NCBI GenBank assembly: GCA_030692515.1
Contig: JAUXZS010000028.1
Span: 1-64,000, forward strand
Direction: 5' to 3'
Length of the DNA: 64,000 nt
DNA from: Bacteroidota bacterium
GTDB taxonomy: Bacteria; Bacteroidota; Bacteroidia; B-17B0; Aurantibacillaceae
The position numbers and the translations under genes are program-made. Below, in pieces: positions 36,678 to 45,366 of the stretch. The notes under the pieces are model-generated. The model was not told the DNA's origin. It saw nothing but the letters and a program-made list of their open reading frames with translations, and did no database searches. Within the stretch, counting starts at the first letter, position 1; each line of letters begins with the position of its first letter.

Positions 36678-38276
36678 ATGAAAAAAAATATTGTTTTTAT
36701 ATTCTCTGTCTTTTATTTCAATTTTTTTATTTCTCAAAATAAATCTGTTGATTCTTTATTAGCAGTTTTTAAAGTAACTAGTGACGATACAACTAAGTGT
36801 AATATTCTTGATAAATTGATAGAATTAGAAGAAGACGATAATGTTTGGCCTAAATATAATCTTCAATTAAAAAAAATTATTGATGAAAATTTAGCAAAAG
36901 AAGACCTTTCTCCAAAATTAAAACAAACTTTCCTAAAACATCTTAGTTCGTCTTATAACCATTTTGCATATGTTGCTAAACAACAGGGTAAAACTTTAGA
37001 AGCATTGGATTATTACGAAAAAGCTTTAGAAATAAACAAAAAAATTGGTGATAAAATAGGAGTAGCCTTATTTTATAATAATAAAGCTGCTATATTTTTA
37101 GTAAGAGGTGATTTATCTCTAGCAATTGAAAATTTCGAGAATAGTTTAATTATTAGTGAAGAATTAAAAGACGAAAACGCTATTGCAACACTATTAAACA
37201 ATATAGGTGTAATGTATGAAAGGCAGGGGAATATTAAAACAGCCTTAGATTATCATTTAAGAAGTTTAAAAATCAGGGAAAAAATAAACGATGAACACGG
37301 TATAGCATCTGCCTTAAATAATATCGGGGTTATTTATTTAAAACAAAAAGAGTTTAGTAAGGCATTAAATATTTACCAAAGGAGTTTAAATTTAAATGTA
37401 AAATCTCATAATAAAACCGGAATTGCGACCTCATTAAATAGTATTGGCAACGTATTTAGGTTGAAGAATAATATGGATAAAGCGCGTTATTATTACAATC
37501 AAGGCATTGCAATTTGTTTGGAGATAAATAGCATTCCTCAACTCGGACAGTTATATACTAGCATGGGATTATCTTATAAAAAGGATGATGAAATAGAAGT
37601 TGCTTTAAACTATTTTGAGAAAGGCTTTAAGATTAATGAAGAGATTGGTGATAAATCTGCCATGGCGAATTCTTTATTTTATTTAGGAGATTTATATTTT
37701 AGAAAAGAAAATTACGACAAAGCACTTACTTATGGTTTACAGTCATTAAAATACAGTAGAGAATTAGGTTACCCAGAAAATATTGTAAACGCATCAAACC
37801 TTCTTTACAATATTTATAAGAAGAAAAATCAAGGCATGTTAGCACTAGAAATGCACGAGTTAAAAGCTTTTTATAAAGATAGTTTAGAGCACATGGATAA
37901 CAGAAAGGAATTATTAAAAAAGCAGTATCAGTTTGAATATGATATTAAAAGCACAGCCGATAGCATAAAAGTGGCCGAAGAAAAAAAGATAACTGAAGTA
38001 AGGTTTAAACAAGAAAAAACACAGCGCTATGCTTTATATGGTGGTTTAACTATGATAGGTTTATTTTCAATATTTATGGTTAATCGTTTTAGAGTCATTA
38101 GAAATCAAAAAAGGCTAATTGAAATAAAGGAAAAAGAAACTAAAAAGCAAAAAGATTTATTAGATGAAAAACAGCAAGAGATTTTAGCCAGTATTCGGTA
38201 TGCTAAAAGAATTCAGGATTCTTTATTGCCTTCAGAAAAATATATAGATAGAAATTTTAAGGAATTAAAAAATTAA
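36678..38276 (+). CDS. TPR sensor with membrane helix, ending before its expected SpoIIE domain
   Basis: 532 residues. Signal peptide (1-19), about seven to eight TPR units (~60-400; e.g. SYNHFAYVAKQQGKTLEALDY, ALNNIGVIYLKQKEFSKAL), a coiled region (~410-440), one membrane helix (~450-468) and a cytoplasmic coiled-coil linker ending with YAKRIQDSLLPSEKY. That linker is the same one that precedes the phosphatase domain in the 5609-8746 protein (YAERIQRSLL), but here a stop follows within 20 residues. Convergent genes begin at the stop, so no SpoIIE remnant is left. It may be a true short receptor or a truncated one; the reading frame itself is undamaged. Confidence 0.82.
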   Translation: MKKNIVFIFSVFYFNFFISQNKSVDSLLAVFKVTSDDTTKCNILDKLIELEEDDNVWPKYNLQLKKIIDENLAKEDLSPKLKQTFLKHLSSSYNHFAYVAKQQGKTLEALDYYEKALEINKKIGDKIGVALFYNNKAAIFLVRGDLSLAIENFENSLIISEELKDENAIATLLNNIGVMYERQGNIKTALDYHLRSLKIREKINDEHGIASALNNIGVIYLKQKEFSKALNIYQRSLNLNVKSHNKTGIATSLNSIGNVFRLKNNMDKARYYYNQGIAICLEINSIPQLGQLYTSMGLSYKKDDEIEVALNYFEKGFKINEEIGDKSAMANSLFYLGDLYFRKENYDKALTYGLQSLKYSRELGYPENIVNASNLLYNIYKKKNQGMLALEMHELKAFYKDSLEHMDNRKELLKKQYQFEYDIKSTADSIKVAEEKKITEVRFKQEKTQRYALYGGLTMIGLFSIFMVNRFRVIRNQKRLIEIKEKETKKQKDLLDEKQQEILASIRYAKRIQDSLLPSEKYIDRNFKELKN

Positions 38277-38683
38277 TTTTGCTTTTTTAAAATCTCCAGC
38301 TTATAATGAACATTCATATCAAATTCGTTATCTGTATGATTGTTTTGAATATGTTGGTAAAGCTTAAAACATTTTGTTTTTAGAGATAGATATTTTTCTT
38401 CCTCATTTTTCTCGGCATAAAAATTAAGTTTTTCGAAAAGCAGATCGGCCAAAATTTTCTTTTGATCTTGAATTAGATTAGGGTGATTTAAAATTTGTTT
38501 TTCAAAATCAGGTTCATTTAGATTCTCTACGGTGTTAATTTCAAGGCTTGTAAATTTTACGGCAGCATTTTTAATTTCTTTTTCAAAGTTGGTCCAATCG
38601 TTTTGTTTTTTGAAACCTAAAATCACCGCCATTACTTTTCCAAACTCTTCAAGTTGCCTAAGTATATAGTCTTTTCTAAGCAT
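38273..38683 (-). CDS. Conserved-looking small cytoplasmic protein of unknown function
   Basis: 136 residues, helical and highly charged (many Lys, Glu), no signal peptide or membrane segment and no recognised motif. Its start overlaps the coaE gene by 8 bases (38676-38683), so it is transcribed and probably translated with it. Its stop overlaps the stop of the TPR gene on the other strand by 3 bases. The amphipathic helical pattern, including FDMNVHYKLEIL at the end, may indicate a helical-repeat fold. Confidence 0.65.
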   Translation of the reverse strand: MLRKDYILRQLEEFGKVMAVILGFKKQNDWTNFEKEIKNAAVKFTSLEINTVENLNEPDFEKQILNHPNLIQDQKKILADLLFEKLNFYAEKNEEEKYLSLKTKCFKLYQHIQNNHTDNEFDMNVHYKLEILKKQN

Positions 38684-39254
38684 TTGTTAGTTTTCTATAA
38701 ATCTCTAAAACCTGAGTAATTAAAAAATCTTTTTCATCATTATAAATTACAAAGTCAGACTTTAATATTTTTTCTTCTTGGGGTAATTGCGCTTTTATTT
38801 TACTAGTTACATCCTCTTTACTTAGATTATCACGTTGCATAACCCTTTTAATTCGCAATTCATCATTTGCGGCAACTAAAATTATTTTATCAACTTCGTT
38901 TTCTAATTTCGCTTCAAACAATAAGGCGGTTTCTTTAATAATTAGTTTATTTTTATGTAATTCTTTAAATTGTACAAATTTTTCTATTACAGCAGGATGA
39001 ATAATAGCATTTAATTGATGTAATAAATTAGTATCAGAAAATATTTTAGAGCTAATATATTTTTTATCAATTTTAGTTGATGAAACGTAAGCTTCTTTAC
39101 CTAACAAATTAATTATTTTCGGTTTTATAGTTTCATTAAAATATATCTCTTTAGCAACCACGTCGCTATAGAAAACAGGACAGCCAATAATTTCAAATAA
39201 GTTGGCTACCGTTGTTTTACCACTACCTATACCTCCCGTTAAACCTACTACCAT
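38676..39254 (-). CDS. coaE: Dephospho-CoA kinase
   Basis: 192 residues. The P-loop VGLTGGIGSGKTTVANLFE is at residues 3-21, followed by the CoaE motif CPVFYSDVVAKEIY and a typical lid and R-x-x-Q-R-D sequence (KRVMQRDNL, ~135). It phosphorylates dephospho-CoA at the 3' hydroxyl, the last step of CoA synthesis. It starts at the last base of the YbbR gene stop and overlaps the downstream gene by 8 bases. The preceding pathway enzyme, CoaD, is found 5 kb away as a fusion. Confidence 0.95.
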   Translation of the reverse strand: MVVGLTGGIGSGKTTVANLFEIIGCPVFYSDVVAKEIYFNETIKPKIINLLGKEAYVSSTKIDKKYISSKIFSDTNLLHQLNAIIHPAVIEKFVQFKELHKNKLIIKETALLFEAKLENEVDKIILVAANDELRIKRVMQRDNLSKEDVTSKIKAQLPQEEKILKSDFVIYNDEKDFLITQVLEIYRKLTNA

Positions 39255-40213
39255 TATTTTTTAATGATTAAAATTTCTACTTCTTTGGGTTCTAGACCTA
39301 TTATATTAACGTTACCGGGTACTGTACTTAAAACAACAGAACATTTGTTATTGGAATTAATTTTTAAAGGATTAATATTTGCTCTAAAGAGAGATGTATC
39401 TGAAATACTAAATTGATTTTGCATGCTGGTAAACTTCACATTTACTTTTGAAGGGAAAATAGTAATTTGTTTAAAATTATCGCTATTCAACGCGGTTATT
39501 GGCAATTGTATAGTATGTTCAATTAATTTATTTACTTCAATAGTAATTAATACTTCGGCGGCAGATGTGCTCACAAACGAATTAGGTTTAATAATAACTA
39601 AGTTGCCTTTATAGCTTTGATTTATATTAATTAAATTAAGTGGTTGAGTATACATCGTATCAATTTTATTGATTACAGATTTGTCGCCATAAATGGTTAT
39701 AAAGGATGGAGAAATTTCGGGGTGATTAAATGCAAAGCCCTGAGTACATTTTAAATAAAGAGGTACTTTAACCGGAACATTTTTCTGATAACCATTTTTT
39801 TCGGAAAAGTAGAGTGTATCTGGGCTAATACGTTTTATTTGGGTTTCAAATTTAAAACTGCCTTTAAAATTTAGGCCACTACCCGTTAAAATATAGTTTT
39901 GCTGTTTATTAGTTAATTTTAAAGTATTAAAATCAATTTCAACAGGTTTAAAAGGTTTATTTGCTAAAACTAAAAGTAATTTTAATCCCGAAGCTTTTAC
40001 GTCAACACTAATTTTATCAGGTAATTGTGTTAAAGCAATTTTGTTTTGAGGTAAATTTTTAAACGTAACCGGAACTATTAAGTTGTAATTATATACAGTA
40101 TTAAGCGCTTGTAAAATCCAAAGTAAACAGGCAATTGCTACACAAATAAAAAAAGCCGTGGCTTTGCCAGGCTTTCTTTTTTTTTCTGAATATGATGTGT
40201 TTGAATTATTCAA
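39254..40213 (-). CDS. YbbR-like (CdaR-type) membrane-anchored protein
   Basis: 319 residues with one N-terminal membrane helix (about 18-40) and repeated YbbR-like domains of about 80-90 residues each, marked by VPVTFKNLPQNKIAL and similar strands (residues ~48-315). In Firmicutes YbbR proteins regulate the diadenylate cyclase; in Bacteroidota the gene is widespread beside yajC and coaE, as here. A role in controlling an envelope or nucleotide signal is inferred. Gap to yajC is 10 bases. Confidence 0.85.
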   Translation of the reverse strand: MNNSNTSYSEKKRKPGKATAFFICVAIACLLWILQALNTVYNYNLIVPVTFKNLPQNKIALTQLPDKISVDVKASGLKLLLVLANKPFKPVEIDFNTLKLTNKQQNYILTGSGLNFKGSFKFETQIKRISPDTLYFSEKNGYQKNVPVKVPLYLKCTQGFAFNHPEISPSFITIYGDKSVINKIDTMYTQPLNLININQSYKGNLVIIKPNSFVSTSAAEVLITIEVNKLIEHTIQLPITALNSDNFKQITIFPSKVNVKFTSMQNQFSISDTSLFRANINPLKINSNNKCSVVLSTVPGNVNIIGLEPKEVEILIIKK

Positions 40214-40223
40214 ACGTTTAGTG

Positions 40224-40544
40224 TTAAGGTTGGTTTAAAGTTGCAGTTGCATCCTGAGAAATAGAATTCTTAGATATTTTCATTTTGCTACCATCTTCAA
40301 CTTCCATAATGATAGTACCATCGTCTTTCATATCCGCAATTTTTCCATAAATACCACCAATGGTTAAAATCTTATCTCCTTTTTTTAATGCTTCAAGATA
40401 TTTTTTTTGATCTTTTGCTTTTTTCATTTGAGGACGAATCATGAAAAAATAAAATACTACGATGATTGCTACTAAAGGTAAAAATTGCATTATTGGGCTT
40501 TGTCCTGCAGCGGGCGCCCCCATTAAAATTACTAGTTGGTTCAT
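40224..40544 (-). CDS. yajC: Preprotein translocase subunit YajC
   Basis: 106 residues: a membrane helix (about 20-40, FLPLVAIIVVFYFFMIRPQ), then the small cytoplasmic domain with KKYLEALKKGDKILTIGGIYG and V-E-D-G-S-K-M-K-I. The FMIRPQMK junction is the family hallmark. YajC joins SecDF beside the Sec channel. It follows the DUF1573 gene by 36 bases. Confidence 0.95.
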   Translation of the reverse strand: MNQLVILMGAPAAGQSPIMQFLPLVAIIVVFYFFMIRPQMKKAKDQKKYLEALKKGDKILTIGGIYGKIADMKDDGTIIMEVEDGSKMKISKNSISQDATATLNQP

Positions 40545-40580
40545 GTTTTGTTTGTGTTTTTATTTATTGATTAATTATTT

Positions 40581-41036
40581 TTATTTAGCAGTTTCTGCTA
40601 CTATTATTTCTGTTTTAATTCTTAATATTCTTGTTGCAGGTTCGCAATTAGTAACAATGGTAATTGTTTTTTCTTGAATTCCGCTCTTACCTTCGCTGCT
40701 AAAAACAACATTAATTTTATTTTCTTCGCCTGCTTTAATTGGTTCTTTAGGCCAATGCGGCACAGTACAACCGCAACTTCCACTTGCGCCACTAATTATT
40801 AAATTTTGCTTTCCTATGTTTTTAAAAGAAAAAGCATGGCTAACAATTTCACCTTGTGTTATTTTTCCAAAATCAAACTCTTCTTCTTCAAATTTTATTT
40901 CAGGAAGTTTCGAATCGTTTTTTCCATTTGCGCTTGACGAGTTGTTTACAATATCTGTATTGATAGCGTTATCATTTTCATTATTGCTACATGCGCAAAG
41001 AGAAAAAATAAAAACTGCAAATAATGTTTTTTTCAT
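40581..41036 (-). CDS. DUF1573 domain lipoprotein
   Basis: 151 residues from the ATG at 41036; the TTG four codons upstream was rejected because MKKTLFAVFIFSLCAC is a proper lipoprotein signal with lipobox L-C-A-C (Cys at residue 16). The DUF1573 domain covers the rest: FDFGKITQGEIVSHAFSF and the SGSCGCTVPHWP motif near residue 87. It is a typical Bacteroidota periplasmic or surface lipoprotein of unknown role, next to yajC in many genomes. nusB, the usual upstream neighbour, is replaced here by a DUF6089 gene across a terminator. Confidence 0.92.
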   Translation of the reverse strand: MKKTLFAVFIFSLCACSNNENDNAINTDIVNNSSSANGKNDSKLPEIKFEEEEFDFGKITQGEIVSHAFSFKNIGKQNLIISGASGSCGCTVPHWPKEPIKAGEENKINVVFSSEGKSGIQEKTITIVTNCEPATRILRIKTEIIVAETAK

Positions 41037-41080
41037 AATAAGTCGCAAATATAAGGAGATTAAAGAGGTTTTAAAACAAA

Positions 41081-41106
41081 AAAAATCCCAATTGCTTGGG
41101 ATTTTT
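41081..41106 (-). terminator. Rho-independent terminator after the DUF6089 gene
   Basis: AAAAATCCCAA (41081-41091) pairs with TTGGGATTTTT (41096-41106) with a TTGC loop; on the minus strand the hairpin is followed by a run of T, closing the DUF6089 transcript. Confidence 0.88.
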
Positions 41107-41122
41107 ATTTAAATATTTTTGT

Positions 41123-42037
41123 TTAGAACTTAGCTCTAATCTTTCTCATCTTTCTCTTTTTACCTTTTCCAAAGAAGCCGTGTCTAGCTCTGTAAAAACT
41201 ACTTTTCCCTCTTATAACATAACTATAACTTACACTCATAGTCATGTATGCATCTTTGTGCGTTGGATCACCTCTTTTTTGCCCCCAACCATGAGAGTTG
41301 TATGCACCAACATTATCCGACAAACCTTGAGCACCAAGTTCCGTTGTTCTTAATACTAAACCTTGAGTGTATCCATCTGTTGGTTTTTCTGTTGGGTAGT
41401 TACCACTAATATCATCTAAATAATCTGTAAAAGTTTTTCTGTAATTCATTTCAAAACCAAGACGATGTTTTTTATCAAACGTAAAATAAAAACCTAAACC
41501 CATAGGGATATTTAAAACAAAAGCTTTATACTCATACCCTTCAGAAGCGTATGGTCTCATTTTAACCCATTCTCCTTGATAAAGACTTTTAGGACTGGTA
41601 TAAAAACCTCCAACTCCCGCAAATGCATACGCTCTAAATCCATTTCTGTATCTGTAAGTATTACCTAAGTCATTATTCTCATAAAAAAACCATTCTCCGG
41701 TAAAACCTAAATCAAAAACGTCATTTTTAAAATTAAAATTTCTGTATTTACGACCAGGATTAGTTGATAATTTATCATCTCCTTCAATTCTAATATAATC
41801 AAAAGCTAATTTTAAAGATAGCTTTGGTCTCCATTTATATCTCACAAAAGCACCACCATTCCAACGTGTTTTGGCTAGTTTCATGTCGGCAACAAAATCT
41901 TTCCTTGTTTTTTCTTTACCTCCAATATCTCCTAAGTAATTGGATGCTCCAACAGCTCCACCATATTCCCAAAGCCATTGCGACTTTAATGAAAAAGTAC
42001 AAGAAATTATAAAGATGGATAATATAAGTTTTTTCAT
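41123..42037 (-). CDS. DUF6089 family outer-membrane beta-barrel (PorG-like)
   Basis: 304 residues. Signal peptide 1-19 (TFSLKS-Q), then the family start WLWEYGGAVGASNYLGDIGG, an eight- to ten-stranded barrel (RYKWRPKLSLKLAFDYIRIEGD, FLGFEMNYRKTFTDYLDDISG), and an unusual basic tail (KKRKMRKIRAKF). This family includes PorG, which binds the T9SS PorKN ring complex; PorG assignment is plausible but cannot be confirmed here. The gene has its own terminator. Confidence 0.85.
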   Translation of the reverse strand: MKKLILSIFIISCTFSLKSQWLWEYGGAVGASNYLGDIGGKEKTRKDFVADMKLAKTRWNGGAFVRYKWRPKLSLKLAFDYIRIEGDDKLSTNPGRKYRNFNFKNDVFDLGFTGEWFFYENNDLGNTYRYRNGFRAYAFAGVGGFYTSPKSLYQGEWVKMRPYASEGYEYKAFVLNIPMGLGFYFTFDKKHRLGFEMNYRKTFTDYLDDISGNYPTEKPTDGYTQGLVLRTTELGAQGLSDNVGAYNSHGWGQKRGDPTHKDAYMTMSVSYSYVIRGKSSFYRARHGFFGKGKKRKMRKIRAKF

Positions 42038-42165
42038 AATTTTAAAATACCTCCAAATATAGAAAAAAAAATGTTAAAAAGCGCAATAAATTTAATGATT
42101 AAGTTTGTTAGCTATTTTTTGCCTAAAAAACATAAATTTATGCCAGATTTGTTAAAATACTATCA

Positions 42166-43116
42166 ATGAAAAACAACAGAATTTGTGAATTATTTAATAT
42201 AGAAAAACCAATTATTCAAGCAGGGATGATTTGGTGTAGTGGATGGGAATTAGCAAGTGCAGTAAGTAATGCAGGTGGCTTGGGTTTGTTGGGTTCGGGA
42301 AGTATGTATCCTGATGTTTTAAGAGAGCAAATTCAAAAATGTAAAAAGGCAACTAATAAACCTTTTGGTGTTAATGTTCCCTTATTATATCCAAATATCG
42401 AAGACCATATAAAAATTATTATTGAGGAAGGTGTAAAAATTGTATTTACTAGCGCAGGAAATCCAAAAACATGGACCAAACATTTAAAAGAGCATGGAAT
42501 AACAGTAGTACATGTTGTAAGCGCTTTAAAATTCGCCTTAAAATGTGAGGAAGCGGGAGTAGATGCTATCGTGGCAGAAGGTTTTGAAGCCGGTGGCCAT
42601 AATGGAAGAGAAGAAACTACAACCTTAGTTTTAATACCACAAATTAAAAAAGCCATTTCAATTCCCTTAATTGCTGCCGGTGGCATAGGCTTTGGGTCAC
42701 AAATGGCAGCTGCTTTCGCCTTAGGAGCTGAGGCTGTTCAAGTTGGAAGCAGATTTGTTGCAAGCCCAGAAAGCAGCGCACATTTAAATTTTAAAGAGGC
42801 CGTTGTTAGAGCTAAGGAAGGCGATACTGTTTTAACTTTAAAGCAACTTACACCAGTAAGATTAATAAAAAATGAGTTTTATTTAGAGGTTGAAAAGGCT
42901 GAAAAGGAATGTGTATCAACTGAGGAATTGGCAACACTTTTGGGGCGAGGCAGGGCCAAAAAAGGTATGTTCGAAGGCAATTTAATTGAAGGAGAATTAG
43001 AGATTGGTCAGGTAAGCGCCTCTATTGATGAAATAAAATCAGCTGCACAAATTGTAGACGAATTAATGAACGATTTTAAGAATGTAATTGAGAAAATGAA
43101 GACGTTAGTATTATAG
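42166..43116 (+). CDS. FMN-dependent NAD(P)H oxidoreductase (nitronate monooxygenase / FabK-like)
   Basis: 316 residues of the 2-nitropropane dioxygenase/FabK TIM-barrel family: PIIQAGMIWCSGWELASAVS near residue 14, SNAGGLGLLGSGS, EGFEAGGHNGR (~138-148), LIAAGGIGFGSQMAAAFALG and VQVGSRF, which bind FMN. Nitronate monooxygenases oxidise alkyl nitronates; FabK reduces enoyl-ACP. The short length and the GHNGR motif resemble both; substrate is not assigned. It stands between two unrelated clusters. Confidence 0.9.
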   Translation: MKNNRICELFNIEKPIIQAGMIWCSGWELASAVSNAGGLGLLGSGSMYPDVLREQIQKCKKATNKPFGVNVPLLYPNIEDHIKIIIEEGVKIVFTSAGNPKTWTKHLKEHGITVVHVVSALKFALKCEEAGVDAIVAEGFEAGGHNGREETTTLVLIPQIKKAISIPLIAAGGIGFGSQMAAAFALGAEAVQVGSRFVASPESSAHLNFKEAVVRAKEGDTVLTLKQLTPVRLIKNEFYLEVEKAEKECVSTEELATLLGRGRAKKGMFEGNLIEGELEIGQVSASIDEIKSAAQIVDELMNDFKNVIEKMKTLVL

Positions 43117-43170
43117 TGTTTTTAGGATTAATTTTGATACTAATAGATAAACCCAGATTTTAAGTAGGAT

Positions 43171-44415
43171 ATGATAGAGTTTACAAAATTTACATTGGAA
43201 AATAATTTACGCGTTATTGTACATGTTGATAAAAGCACACCTTTAGCGTGTTTAAATATTTTATACGATGTTGGTGCAAGGGATGAAGATGAAAACAAAA
43301 CAGGTTTTGCGCATTTATTTGAGCATTTAATGTTTGGTGGTAGCGTAAATATTCCAAGTTTTGATGAGCCTTTGCAAATGGTGGGCGGAGAAAATAACGC
43401 TTTTACTACAAATGATATAACAAATTATTATTCCACAGTTCCAGCAGAAAATATTGAAACCATGTTTTGGTTAGAAAGTGATCGTTTGTTAAGCCTTGCT
43501 TTTACGGATAAAAGTTTAGATGTTCAGCGAAGTGTTGTTATTGAAGAGTTTAAACAACGTTATTTAAATCAACCATATGGCGATGTGTGGTTAATTTTAC
43601 GTCCCCTTGTTTATGAAATACATCCCTATAAATGGGCCACTATTGGTAAAGAAATTTCGCATATCGAAAATGCTAATATGGAAGATGTAAAGGCATTTTT
43701 TAAAAAGCACTATAATCCCAGCAATGCAATAATGGTAATTGCTGGTGATGTTGATGTTGACCAAGTAAAATTATTAGCTAAGAAATGGTTTGAACCAATT
43801 CCCATAGCAGAAAAACACCATAGAAACCTACCAATTGAACCTAAACAAACTAAACCTAAGCGATTAACGGTAGAGAGGGATGTGCCCGCCAGCGCTATCT
43901 ATAAAGTATATCATATGTGTGCAAGGGGTGATGAAGAATATCACACGGTTGATATTATTTCTGATATTTTAAGTAGAGGAAATTCTTCTCGTTTATATAA
44001 AAATTTAATAAAAGATAAACAATTATTCAGCGATTTAAACGCTTACGTTATGGGCGATTTAGATAAAGGTATTTTTGTTATCAGCGGCAAAATTCCCGAT
44101 AACGTAATAATGGAAGATGCTGAAAAAGCAATTATTGAAGAGGTTGAAAAATTAAGAACTGAATTAGTTGGTGAAATAGAATTACAAAAATGTAAAAACA
44201 AAATCGAATCGAGTTTAACCTTTAGCGAAACAGATGTGTTAACTAAAGCTACAAACCTAGCTATATCAGAGTTGTTAGGAAGTGCTGATTTGATAAACGA
44301 GGAAATTACTCGGTACAATAAAGTAACCGCCGAACAAATAAAAGAACAGGCAAACTTAATTATAGATGAAAATAATTGTACGACTTTATATTATTTAGCT
44401 AAAAATAAATGTTAG
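43171..44415 (+). CDS. M16 family zinc peptidase, catalytic subunit
   Basis: 414 residues, a PqqL/YmxG-like M16B protease. The inverted zinc motif is H48-x2-E51-H52 in AHLFEHLMFGG, with the third ligand glutamate about 75 residues on (VVIEEFKQRY). The N- and C-halves both have the M16 fold. It should degrade peptides in the periplasm or cytoplasm; no signal peptide is visible. A second M16 protein lacking the motif is encoded at 47237, separated by two genes. Its last seven bases overlap the next gene. Confidence 0.93.
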   Translation: MIEFTKFTLENNLRVIVHVDKSTPLACLNILYDVGARDEDENKTGFAHLFEHLMFGGSVNIPSFDEPLQMVGGENNAFTTNDITNYYSTVPAENIETMFWLESDRLLSLAFTDKSLDVQRSVVIEEFKQRYLNQPYGDVWLILRPLVYEIHPYKWATIGKEISHIENANMEDVKAFFKKHYNPSNAIMVIAGDVDVDQVKLLAKKWFEPIPIAEKHHRNLPIEPKQTKPKRLTVERDVPASAIYKVYHMCARGDEEYHTVDIISDILSRGNSSRLYKNLIKDKQLFSDLNAYVMGDLDKGIFVISGKIPDNVIMEDAEKAIIEEVEKLRTELVGEIELQKCKNKIESSLTFSETDVLTKATNLAISELLGSADLINEEITRYNKVTAEQIKEQANLIIDENNCTTLYYLAKNKC

Positions 44416-45362
44416 ACATAAATTATATTTCAAATAGATTAACCCAATTAGGTTTTTCAACTTCTGTCTTAAAAAGGTATGATGAAACTCATCGTTATTA
44501 TCATACAACAGAACATTTATTGGATATAGTTTCACAATTATCAAAATTAGATTCTTTTGATGATGAATTATTTTTAGCGGCTGTTTATCATGATGCCATT
44601 TATAATCCTCAAGCCTCTGATAACGAAGAAAAATCAGCTAATTTATTTTTGGAAGAAGCAAAAAGTAGCGCACTCTCAAAACCTCAAAAGGATGCCATTT
44701 ACCAATTAATTATTGATACAAAAACGCATCAAGCCTCGAGTGATAAATCAAAATTATTTGTAAAAGCCGACCTTAATATTTTAAATCAACCTTTAAGTAA
44801 ATTAATTGAATACGAACATCAAATTTTTAAAGAATTTCAATTTGTAGATTATAAAGTTTACCAACCTAAACGTATTGAGGTTTTAAAAGGATTAAATTCA
44901 AATGGAAAGTTGGATGCATTAATTGAATATGTAGCTTCAAGAAAACCTCTTATTGGCGTTTTTTGTGGAAGTTTTAATCCCTTTCATAAAGGACATTATA
45001 ATATTCTTACAAAAGCAGAACGTATTTTTGATAAAGTCATTATTTCATTTGGAAAAAATCCAGATAAACCCGGCAGAACTTGGGACATTCCTAACTCTAT
45101 AAAAAACCGGCAGCTTACAGAATATAGCGGTTTAATAACAGATTTTGTTGAGTCGTTGGGCTACGATGTTGTTGTTGTTAAAGGTTTGCGTAATTCTACC
45201 GATTTTCAATTCGAACAAAATCAATACCGTTATATCCAAGAATTAATGCCAAAGATTAAAATCATTAATATTTTTTGCGATAAAGAATTCGAACACATTA
45301 GTTCTTCCGGAATTAGAACACTAGAAAAATTTGATAAACATAAATCTTATTTATTGGATTAA
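44409..45362 (+). CDS. HD-domain phosphohydrolase fused to pantetheine-phosphate adenylyltransferase (CoaD)
   Basis: 317 residues. Residues 1-~175 are a HD-superfamily phosphohydrolase (HTTEHL ~30; YHDAIYNP with the H-D pair ~62; VKADLNIL as the last aspartate ~118). Residues ~180-317 are CoaD: GVFCGSFNPFHKGHYNIL (nucleotidyltransferase motif), FDKVIISFGKNP, VVVKGLRNSTDFQFE and FEHISSSGIRTLEK. CoaD makes dephospho-CoA from ATP and phosphopantetheine. Both halves look complete, and no frameshift is needed, so this is a true fusion. The role of the HD half is unknown. It overlaps the M16 gene by seven bases. Confidence 0.88.
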   Translation: MLDINYISNRLTQLGFSTSVLKRYDETHRYYHTTEHLLDIVSQLSKLDSFDDELFLAAVYHDAIYNPQASDNEEKSANLFLEEAKSSALSKPQKDAIYQLIIDTKTHQASSDKSKLFVKADLNILNQPLSKLIEYEHQIFKEFQFVDYKVYQPKRIEVLKGLNSNGKLDALIEYVASRKPLIGVFCGSFNPFHKGHYNILTKAERIFDKVIISFGKNPDKPGRTWDIPNSIKNRQLTEYSGLITDFVESLGYDVVVVKGLRNSTDFQFEQNQYRYIQELMPKIKIINIFCDKEFEHISSSGIRTLEKFDKHKSYLLD

Positions 45363-45366
45363 TCGG

